From UBA11889 sp002313255 (lineage in GTDB: Bacteria; Pseudomonadota; Gammaproteobacteria; Pseudomonadales; Azotimanducaceae), in the NCBI GenBank assembly GCA_913045265.1, contig CAJWQX010000073.1:1-11798 (forward strand): a stretch of DNA of 11,798 nt. Reading direction: 5' to 3'. Under the pieces are notes generated by a model. The model made no database searches and had not been told where the DNA came from. It was given only the letters and a program-made list of their open reading frames with translations. The position numbers and the translations under genes are program-made. This document shows, one piece after another, positions 6,733-11,798 of this stretch (the stretch's first letter is position 1; each line of letters starts with the position of its first letter).

Positions 6733-7653
6733 ATGGAGTTCGGAGTTCAAGTGAATGTCTATCGCACCAACTGGGACGCCGTTAAGGCTTCTGTGGAAGC
6801 GATGGAGGTAGGCGATTGGGACAGCGTTTGGTTTGCGGATCATTTCATTCCGCCGGGAGCGAACCACGATCAGGAAGCTCTCACTGCATTCGAGGGATTG
6901 TCGGCCATCGCGTTTGCTGGTGGCATGACCAAAAAGCTTCGTTTAGGGAATCTCGTCTTGGGGAACACTTATAGAAATCCCGGATTGACGGCGAAGATAG
7001 CCGGAACAATCGACACCATGAGCGAAGGACGGTTCACTCTCGCTATTGGCGCCGGTTGGTACAAACGTGAACACGAAGCGTACGGCTGGACGTTCCCGTC
7101 GATGAAAGAACGGCAGGATCGCTTTGAAGAAGCCTGTGAAATCATCCGACTTTTGGTTCACGCCGGGGATCCGGTCGATTTCGATGGGACTTATTATCAG
7201 ATTGATAAGGCTCGGCTGTCGCCGGGGTCCTACGACAAACCCATTCCGATCATGGTGGGAGGGACCGGACCCAAGCGTACGCTAAGAACGCTTGCCAAAT
7301 TTGGCGACGTCATGAATCTTGATGGTTGGGCCGGTGGTGGCATGGCGCTTGAGTATTATCAACACAAAGCGCAGATACTCGAGCAACATTGCGAGGATGT
7401 TGGCAGAGATCCGTCCGAGATCCGACGCACGTTGTTGATGCCGTGTTATCTGACGGAAGATCAGGAAATGATTGATCGGGTGGTGAAAGGCTTAGGGCCG
7501 GGAACCGTGGCTGGTTCGCGTCAATACATCGTGGATCGGATTGGTGGATTCGAAGACGCGGGTATTGCTGAAATCATGTTTGGTGGAGTTCCGTCGGGGG
7601 ACGTCGAATTGCTAAAGCGGTTAGAAGAGGAAATTGTCTCGGCGTTTCGTTAA
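6733..7653 (+). CDS. LLM-class (bacterial luciferase-like) flavin/F420-dependent oxidoreductase
   Basis: 306 residues from the ATG at 6733, which has AGGGAAGGGG 7-8 bases upstream. A longer reading from 6622 adds 37 residues unlike the family and is rejected. The TIM-barrel signatures are in order: FGVQVN at the first strand, SVWFADHF (31-38), RLGNLVLGNTYRNPGLTAK (70-88), GRFTLAIGAGWYKREHEAYG (99-118) and PIPIMVGGTGPKRTLR (171-185). They fit the subgroup often named F420-dependent LLM oxidoreductase (TIGR03560-like, from memory). Whether the cofactor is F420 or reduced FMN cannot be decided; in a proteobacterium FMNH2 would be less surprising. LLM enzymes oxidise or reduce small organics, including sulfonates, alkanes and alcohols. 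It is the first gene of a pair with the TauD-like gene 51 bp downstream. Confidence 0.88.
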   Translation: MEFGVQVNVYRTNWDAVKASVEAMEVGDWDSVWFADHFIPPGANHDQEALTAFEGLSAIAFAGGMTKKLRLGNLVLGNTYRNPGLTAKIAGTIDTMSEGRFTLAIGAGWYKREHEAYGWTFPSMKERQDRFEEACEIIRLLVHAGDPVDFDGTYYQIDKARLSPGSYDKPIPIMVGGTGPKRTLRTLAKFGDVMNLDGWAGGGMALEYYQHKAQILEQHCEDVGRDPSEIRRTLLMPCYLTEDQEMIDRVVKGLGPGTVAGSRQYIVDRIGGFEDAGIAEIMFGGVPSGDVELLKRLEEEIVSAFR

Positions 7654-7663
7654 CAAGAACTGT

Positions 7664-7683
7664 GTCCTGGTGATCATTAGGAC
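7664..7683 (+). repeat. 20-base hairpin-forming dyad between the LLM and TauD-like genes
   Basis: GTCCT at 7664-7668 pairs with AGGAC at 7679-7683. In RNA the stem continues through two G-U pairs and one U-A pair to a GAUC tetraloop, 8 pairs in all. It ends 7 bases before the AGGAGA Shine-Dalgarno (7691-7696) of the TauD-like gene. No T-run follows, so it is not a standard terminator. It may be a processing or stability element, or chance. Confidence 0.4.
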
Positions 7684-7704
7684 GGAAGATAGGAGAAAGG
7701 GACA

Positions 7705-8526
7705 ATGGGCATGAAGCCGGCTGTAAAAAAGGTCACGGGCACCCTTGGGGCCGAGATATTGGATATCAATATCGGGACTCCGCTCGACGATTCGACTTTG
7801 AATTGGCTGAAACATGAATTCGTTGAAAATAAGGTACTTTTCTTCCGCGATCAGCATCTGACCAGTGAACAACATGTCGCCTTTTCCAATTATTTCGGGG
7901 ATGTGTTGGACGTGCATCCGTGGTCGCTCTCTAAGGCCGACTTCAAGAACATCATGCTCATTTACAACAGCGCGGCAGCAGGCTGGCATTCGGACGAGAC
8001 GTGGCGTGAAGAGACGCCATTGGGCTCCGTGCTTTATGGGCGCTCCGTTCCCGACTATGGCGGCGATACGGTGTTCGCCGATATGGAGAGGGTCTACGAT
8101 GATCTATCGGAAGACATGCAAGAGAGTCTCGCCGGACTTTATGCAGTGCATGATCACATCAGCCACCGACGCCGTATGCGGGCGATCGGTAAGAGCGAAG
8201 AACAGATCGACGCATGGCGTCGAGAGTATCCGGAGGTTCGACATCCGATTGTTCGCACCCATCCGGTTTCTGGGCGGAAATCGTTGTTCGTGAACGGCGG
8301 GTTTACTGACCGCGTCGATGGGATGGGCGCCGATGAATCAAAAGAGTTGCTTGCGTCGCTCTATGCGTTAGTCGCGAAACCGCAATACCAATGCCGGTTT
8401 CGCTGGCAAACTCGATCCGTCGCGTTTTGGGATAACCGGTCGGTCCAGCACTACGGAGTGCCAGATTTTGGTGATCAGGAACGCTTGATGGAGCGCGTGA
8501 CTATTGCTGGCGACAGACCGTCCTAA
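7705..8526 (+). CDS. TauD/TfdA-family Fe(II)/2-oxoglutarate dioxygenase
   Basis: 273 residues, the normal family length, with AGGAGA 8 bases before the ATG. Iron ligands are H95-x-D97 in GWHSDETW and H249 in WDNRSVQHYG. R260 of RLMERVTI matches the 2-oxoglutarate-binding Arg266 of E. coli TauD, and GGDT (119-122) the family's Gly-Gly-Asp-Thr. Compared from memory with TauD, substrate residues His70 and Arg270 correspond to H71 and R264 and are kept. Tyr73 and Asn95 are not (Ser74 and Ala in the matching places). The enzyme thus probably handles an anionic substrate, a sulfonate or carboxylate, but taurine is not assured. Expected reaction: hydroxylation next to the anionic or hetero group, often cleaving a C-S or C-O bond, with release of succinate and CO2. 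It is co-transcribed with the LLM gene and convergent with the unknown exported gene. Confidence 0.9.
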   Translation: MGMKPAVKKVTGTLGAEILDINIGTPLDDSTLNWLKHEFVENKVLFFRDQHLTSEQHVAFSNYFGDVLDVHPWSLSKADFKNIMLIYNSAAAGWHSDETWREETPLGSVLYGRSVPDYGGDTVFADMERVYDDLSEDMQESLAGLYAVHDHISHRRRMRAIGKSEEQIDAWRREYPEVRHPIVRTHPVSGRKSLFVNGGFTDRVDGMGADESKELLASLYALVAKPQYQCRFRWQTRSVAFWDNRSVQHYGVPDFGDQERLMERVTIAGDRPS

Positions 8527-8620
8527 TCATTACATCGGGTCACTGAAGAACTTTCACGCTCGCCTATGCCACGTCCGGTAGGACGCGACGCGGGCAAAGT
8601 CTTCGGTTAGCGCTAGATTA

Positions 8621-9148
8621 CTACCTAGGTCCGACGGGCACCATGATGTGTTGGTAGGGCGAGCCCTTCCACATCACGTATGGACCACCTTGCGACGGAT
8701 CCGTTGGAATCCCTTCGAGCAGCGATGAATCCGGGACAACGATCATGAGATGGGGTCCCTCATCGATCCACTCGTTATCGTCGGTGGGGCCGGTCGCATA
8801 AGGATCGATATTGCTCGCGCCTTCATCTCCGACGAGCATGTAAGAAATACCAAGACGTGTGATGTTGAGCGGTTTCTTGTTGCTCCAGGCGTCGGCCCAC
8901 GTCTTCCATGGACCGTCAAGGCACATCGGCTGAGTTCCTGCGACGTTGGGGGGCGTTGGCATGCAGGTATAGTCACTCGTGCCTTGACGCAGGACGTTGC
9001 CGTCCCAATCAACAACCGACACCGAATCAACTAACGTCGGCGGTGCGGCCGAGAGAGCATCTTTAATTAAGGCTTCGTGGTGCGCTCCAAAGGACGCTTG
9101 TGTGCAAGCGATTGCAAGGAGAATCGAAACGAATAATTTATGTGCCAT
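8621..9148 (-). CDS. Small exported protein of unknown function
   Basis: 175 residues. MAHKLFVSILLAIACTQASFGA is a signal peptide with likely cleavage at SFGA (residue 22), so the mature protein of about 150 residues is periplasmic or secreted. A lipoprotein box around Cys15 is poor, with Ala instead of Leu at -3. The mature part has a VVDWDGNVLRQGTSDYTCMP segment (45-64) and two cysteines (62 and 76) that could form a disulfide. DGPWKTWADAW (78-88), GISYMLVGDEGASNIDPYATG (100-120) and GPHLMIVVPD (131-140) follow. I have the impression of having seen similar proteins annotated as hypothetical in proteobacteria, but know of no function. No enzyme motif is recognised. It is a monocistronic gene, convergent with the TauD-like gene (94-bp gap with a small CGTCC-ggta-GGACG hairpin at 8572-8585) and divergent from the dehalogenase-like gene. 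Confidence 0.75.
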   Translation of the reverse strand: MAHKLFVSILLAIACTQASFGAHHEALIKDALSAAPPTLVDSVSVVDWDGNVLRQGTSDYTCMPTPPNVAGTQPMCLDGPWKTWADAWSNKKPLNITRLGISYMLVGDEGASNIDPYATGPTDDNEWIDEGPHLMIVVPDSSLLEGIPTDPSQGGPYVMWKGSPYQHIMVPVGPR

Positions 9149-9250
9149 GACTACTTTGTCCCAATGATTCAGACGATAGAGTATTAGTCCTCGCGGCCCC
9201 GTCGCAAGAGGCTAGCGCATATATTTCGATAGGCTTTGTGATCGGCAACC

Positions 9251-9272
9251 GTGTAAATTTAACCCATTACAC
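9251..9272. promoter_or_regulatory. Inverted repeat just upstream of the dehalogenase-like gene, candidate operator
   Basis: GTGTAA (9251-9256) and TTACAC (9267-9272) are perfect 6-base inverted arms 10 bases apart. They end directly at the AGGGACGA Shine-Dalgarno (9273-9280) of the gene starting at 9289. The two arms lie about 1.5 helical turns apart centre to centre, and the element sits in the 140-bp divergent gap with the exported-protein gene. A repressor site is plausible, but no regulator gene is in the window. Confidence 0.35.
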
Positions 9273-9288
9273 AGGGACGAATTGATAC

Positions 9289-10209
9289 GTGGTCGAGATT
9301 TATAGGACACCGGAAGAACGCTTTTCCTGCTGGGCGCAATATCCCTTCGAGCCGCACTATCTGGACTGGCAGGGTATTCGCATGCATTACGTCGACGAGG
9401 GACCCGCCGACGGTCATGTGATGCTGCTACTTCATGGCATGCCCACCTCCTCTTACCTCTATCGACGGATGATTCCAGATCTTGTCGACGCTGGTTATCG
9501 GTGCATCGCACCGGATCATGTTGGTTTTGGTAAGAGCGACAAGGTCTTGGATGACGCTTGGTATTCGATTGAACGGCACAGTCAAGCGCTGACGCATCTC
9601 ATTCAATCGTTGTCGTTAGAGAACATCACGCTTTTCTGCCAAGACTGGGGCGGTCCTATCGGGTTGCGACAAGCCGCCGATATGCCAGATCGTTTCGAGC
9701 GTTTGACGATAATGAACACCTGGTTGCATGGCCCGTGGCACGTATACACGGACGCGCTGAAACGCTGGAACCGCTCTTGGCATTCCGGTGGCAGGATGGA
9801 TGCGGTGCAGGGATGTGGTTTCGTGTTACAGAACTACCTCGCCAATTACCCGAATGGATCGACGCCAATAAGTCCCGACGAAGCCTTTGCCGTCTATGAA
9901 GCCCCGTTTCCGGATAAGGCGTCCAAAGCCGGGCCCCGGCGTTTCCCGTTGTCGTTACCCTTCGATAATCCCGAAGGAGGAAATGCTGAGGTTCAAACAA
10001 ACAATTTTGAGGCGCTGCGCTCATGGCACCGTCCAATCCATTTTATTTGGGGTCTTCGCGACGAAGTGTTTGACGAGGATTGGGGGCGCAAATGGGCGGA
10101 TCACTATCCGCAAGCAACTTTTGACGGGTTGGATGCCGGCCATTTCCTGCAGGAAACTCATGGACCCGAGATCGTAAGCCTTCTCCTAGATCGGATACGG
10201 GAAGAATAA
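9289..10209 (+). CDS. Haloalkane-dehalogenase-like alpha/beta hydrolase
   Basis: 306 residues from a GTG start preceded by AGGGACGA at 8-9 bases. The sequence follows the DhlA-type (HLD-I) haloalkane dehalogenase line. LLLHGMPTSSYLYRRMIP (47-64) is the oxyanion region, DHVGFGKSDK (76-85) the glycine-serine loop, and CQDWGGPIGLR (117-127) the nucleophile elbow with Asp119 followed by Trp120. YEAPFPD-x-x-x-KAGPRRFP (203-220) is the cap segment, WGLRDEVF (254-261) carries the acid Asp258, and DAGHFLQE (282-289) the base His285. An Asp nucleophile with a following Trp is what dehalogenases use to displace halide from an alkyl carbon. However, the residue after HG is Met51, where DhlA has Glu and HLD-II enzymes have Asn, and the second halide-binding Trp (DhlA Trp175) cannot be placed. 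Dehalogenase activity is likely but not assured; an epoxide-hydrolase-like or other role is possible. Cytoplasmic, single gene. Confidence 0.82.
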   Translation: MVEIYRTPEERFSCWAQYPFEPHYLDWQGIRMHYVDEGPADGHVMLLLHGMPTSSYLYRRMIPDLVDAGYRCIAPDHVGFGKSDKVLDDAWYSIERHSQALTHLIQSLSLENITLFCQDWGGPIGLRQAADMPDRFERLTIMNTWLHGPWHVYTDALKRWNRSWHSGGRMDAVQGCGFVLQNYLANYPNGSTPISPDEAFAVYEAPFPDKASKAGPRRFPLSLPFDNPEGGNAEVQTNNFEALRSWHRPIHFIWGLRDEVFDEDWGRKWADHYPQATFDGLDAGHFLQETHGPEIVSLLLDRIREE

Positions 10210-10238
10210 GAAACCGTTTGCCGACCGCGACGGCATCG

Positions 10239-11402
10239 TCAGACAGAAACACCCATCAGCGCTTCCATGTTGCCATGATAAAACGCGTTCATGGTGACCT
10301 GGTCGCAATCAGGCATGCTAGCTTCGAACTTTCCGATCGGGTCCGACGTTCCCTCCGGGTGCGTGTAATCGGAAGCAAAAACGAGTAGTTCTGGTCCGAC
10401 GTTCTCGATGATCCAGCCGACAGGTTCGCCGGCAAACGGTGAGAATCTCAAGTGTTGTTTAACGGTCTCCGACGGCAATCGCTGGAACTTTCGTTGGTGT
10501 TTGTAGTTAGCGGCGGTGAAGTCGAGTGCCTGTAGCCACGACGGTATCCAGAATGCCGCATGTTCCATGGATATCCCCCGTAAGTCAGGGTGGCGTTCGA
10601 ATACTTCATCAAAGATCATTGCCGAGAGAAAAATCTCCACGCTGTTCTTGATAGTAACCATCCCAATTTCACCAACGGGTGCATCACCGCCGAGCTTCAG
10701 TGTTCCGCGGCCGTTTCGGCGAAAACTACGTGGTATCCGATCGTAGTGACCGTTAACAGCGACGTGGGTCACGAAAGGGGCGTTGTGACTCGCAAATTCT
10801 GCCCAGACGGGATCAAAATCGACATGCGTGAAGGATATTTTCTTGGGGTCTGGTTCGTTGGTATCGACCATAAAGGTGTAACAACCATCTTTGAATCCTT
10901 GGCGCATTAACTGCAAAGAAATCTCGGGCCCGAGAGTTAGTGGGATGTAACCAATCGCGTGCAATCGATCGTCATGCGCACAAAACGTTCCCATCGCACA
11001 ATTTAGCGTCCGTGCACCGGCTTCCAATTGATCAAGGTCATTGACGTGCGCGATTTGATGAAATGAAAAGGTCGGTAGCACCCACTGCAACTTAAACCCA
11101 AGAAGGTCGAGTGCGTGGGAACGTTCGTTGGGGTCGAACGCCCCGAGTCGGGTGAATCCGCCTTTGCGTGCGTCGGTCAACGAGGCTTCGAATTTAGCCA
11201 TGGTCTCGGGATCATTCTGCCGTTTTTCGAGTAACGAACGGCCTTGATCGGCCCAGGCTTTCACGTAGGGAAGTTCGGTTTGCTCCGTTATATCGGGGAT
11301 GAGCGGCGCGTCGATAGGGCGCGCAACGTTCGAGAGAAAATCGTCGAGCTCAATGACGTGGCTGTCGACGTCGATAATGGTTCTATGTTCGGCGTAACTC
11401 AT
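10239..11402 (-). CDS. Amidohydrolase-2 family metal-dependent hydrolase or decarboxylase
   Basis: 387 residues, no signal peptide. The N-terminal IIDVDSHVIE (9-18) is the first metal motif of the amidohydrolase-2 group, with Asp13-x-His15 in place of the classical His-x-His. Further expected ligands are His213 (VTHVAVNG), Glu280-His281 (ISMEHAAFWIPSW) and the last-strand Asp345 (FASDYTHPEG). The length and pattern fit the group that includes aromatic-acid decarboxylases (gamma-resorcylate, salicylate and aminocarboxymuconate types) and ring-cleavage-product hydrolases. The exact reaction cannot be read. The start is the ATG at 11402 with GGGAG about 10 bases upstream. The gene ends 29 bp from the dehalogenase-like gene (convergent; a 5-bp GC-rich hairpin at 10219-10235 lies between, without a T-run). 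It is divergent from the cupin gene, a hint of a shared pathway. Confidence 0.87.
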   Translation of the reverse strand: MSYAEHRTIIDVDSHVIELDDFLSNVARPIDAPLIPDITEQTELPYVKAWADQGRSLLEKRQNDPETMAKFEASLTDARKGGFTRLGAFDPNERSHALDLLGFKLQWVLPTFSFHQIAHVNDLDQLEAGARTLNCAMGTFCAHDDRLHAIGYIPLTLGPEISLQLMRQGFKDGCYTFMVDTNEPDPKKISFTHVDFDPVWAEFASHNAPFVTHVAVNGHYDRIPRSFRRNGRGTLKLGGDAPVGEIGMVTIKNSVEIFLSAMIFDEVFERHPDLRGISMEHAAFWIPSWLQALDFTAANYKHQRKFQRLPSETVKQHLRFSPFAGEPVGWIIENVGPELLVFASDYTHPEGTSDPIGKFEASMPDCDQVTMNAFYHGNMEALMGVSV

Positions 11403-11470
11403 CGTAGGTTAGCTCCCGTCGCGCTCGCTGGCTGGTGCTGAACACTGTCCCAATCCGAAGCAGTACAGTC

Positions 11471-11480
11471 AATGATCATT
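11471..11480. promoter_or_regulatory. Perfect 10-bp palindrome in the amidohydrolase/cupin divergent gap
   Basis: AATGATCATT is a perfect dyad in the 197-bp gap between two divergent genes (11403-11599). On the minus strand it overlaps TTGACT, a 5-of-6 match to a -35 box, although no good -10 box lies 16-18 bp further. A protein bound here could control the amidohydrolase gene. The same 10-mer also occurs inside the nitroreductase coding sequence, so chance is not excluded. Confidence 0.3.
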
Positions 11481-11586
11481 TTAGTGTGCAGGTTGCGTCC
11501 TGGTTGGGCTCAGACTGGCTATCCATATCAGTTGTAATCGGGTAGCGAAGGTGATCGTATTCGCGGTAAAGGTCTGGTCGAGATGG

Positions 11587-11596
11587 AAGGAGGTGA
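11587..11596 (+). promoter_or_regulatory. Unusually complete Shine-Dalgarno of the cupin gene
   Basis: AAGGAGGTGA is a full ten-base complement of the usual 16S rRNA 3' end, and its GGAGG core lies 6 bases before the ATG at 11600. It fixes the start of the edge-truncated gene and implies strong translation. It is the best ribosome binding site in the window. Confidence 0.8.
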
Positions 11597-11599
11597 CGA

Positions 11600-11798
11600 A
11601 TGGGCATTCTTGTGGAGAAGTCGTTTTTCGCGTCGAAAGACGACGTGCTAACCGACATTCGAAAGAATGGGACTTGGCCGACCACGTTCGTCTCGCCCGC
11701 TTATCCTGGGGTCGAGGTGCATTGGCACAGTGAGGATGTTTGCGCGTATGTGATGGAAGGGGAAACGTCTTTCTTTGACGGCGAATCAGGTGATACGA
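11600..11798 (+). CDS. Cupin-domain protein, N-terminal part, cut by the window edge
   Basis: From the ATG at 11600 the frame is open to the last base (66 complete codons), so only the N-terminal part is seen. Residues 37-55 (PGVEVHWHSEDVCAYVMEGET) fit the first cupin motif: G, then H41-x-H43, then the Y-V-x-E-G-E strand, followed by SFFDGESGDT. The usual metal-binding Glu four residues after the second His is not in register (Val47); Glu45 or Asp46 might serve. Cupins of this size are small metal enzymes or binding proteins, often dioxygenases, isomerases or decarboxylases in catabolic clusters. The second cupin motif lies beyond the edge, so no reaction can be given. It is divergently paired with the amidohydrolase gene. 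Confidence 0.72.
   Translation, partial: MGILVEKSFFASKDDVLTDIRKNGTWPTTFVSPAYPGVEVHWHSEDVCAYVMEGETSFFDGESGDT

Noticed and set aside
8572..8585. CGTCC-ggta-GGACG hairpin between the TauD-like gene and the unknown exported gene as a terminator
   Set aside because: Only five pairs and no T-run on either side.
8621..9148. Lipoprotein signal at Cys15 of the unknown exported protein
   Set aside because: The residues before Cys15 (A-I-A) lack the Leu at -3; a normal signal peptidase I site at SFGA fits better.
9656..10036. 126-codon minus-strand frame opposite the dehalogenase-like gene
   Set aside because: Shadow of a clearly coding frame; no motif and no ribosome binding site.
10219..10235. TGCCG-N7-CGGCA hairpin between the dehalogenase-like and amidohydrolase genes as a bidirectional terminator
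   Set aside because: Short stem without T-runs; position is suggestive only.
858..11480. TGATCATT recurring at about 860, 7671 and 11473
   Set aside because: One copy is within nitroreductase coding sequence and TGATCA is common in the window; not enough to call a regulon motif.
1..11798. CRISPR array, tRNA, rRNA, insertion sequence, prophage or toxin-antitoxin genes
   Set aside because: Looked for on both strands; no regularly spaced repeats, cloverleaf-like blocks, transposase motifs or small paired genes were seen.

Overview
The window reads as a piece of a Gram-negative bacterial chromosome of moderate GC. It is most likely an uncultured or environmental proteobacterium, and gammaproteobacterial affinity is my guess. 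The support is indirect: Sec signal peptides on three proteins, an exported S9-type beta-propeller/hydrolase protein, an exported ankyrin protein, and an assortment of catabolic oxygenases and hydrolases typical of metabolically versatile aquatic or soil proteobacteria. I see no rRNA, tRNA, CRISPR array, transposase, phage gene or transcriptional regulator.

Layout, left to right. (1) The C-terminal part of an acyl-CoA carboxylase carboxyltransferase (1-537, +) is cut by the left edge and meets a nitroreductase (545-1207, -) tail to tail. (2) A phytanoyl-CoA-dioxygenase-like Fe(II)/2-oxoglutarate enzyme (1368-2210, +) is divergent from the nitroreductase and ends at a plausible intrinsic terminator. 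(3) A two-gene minus-strand unit follows: an exported S9 prolyl-oligopeptidase homologue (5317 down to 3290) and then an exported ankyrin-repeat protein (3226 down to 2255). The S9 homologue has lost all three catalytic residues. (4) A 361-bp gene-free stretch (5318-5678) holds the S9 promoter and an extremely AT-rich tract. (5) An alpha/beta hydrolase (5679-6512, -) is divergent from a two-gene plus-strand unit: a luciferase-like (LLM) flavin-dependent oxidoreductase (6733-7653) and a TauD/TfdA dioxygenase (7705-8526). (6) A small exported protein of unknown function (8621-9148, -) is divergent from a haloalkane-dehalogenase-like hydrolase (9289-10209, +). (7) An amidohydrolase-2 family enzyme (10239-11402, -) is divergent from a cupin gene cut by the right edge (11600 onward, +).

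How they might work together: the cytoplasmic enzymes (two Fe/2OG dioxygenases, an LLM monooxygenase, a nitroreductase, two alpha/beta hydrolases, an amidohydrolase, a cupin and an acyl-CoA carboxylase) look like a catabolic accessory region of single genes and pairs in alternating orientation, not one operon. No common substrate can be read from the sequence. The most unusual element is the exported, intact but catalytically dead S9 protein with its ankyrin partner. Next are the LLM/TauD pair, a dehalogenase-like enzyme with a changed halide/oxyanion position, and the unknown exported protein.
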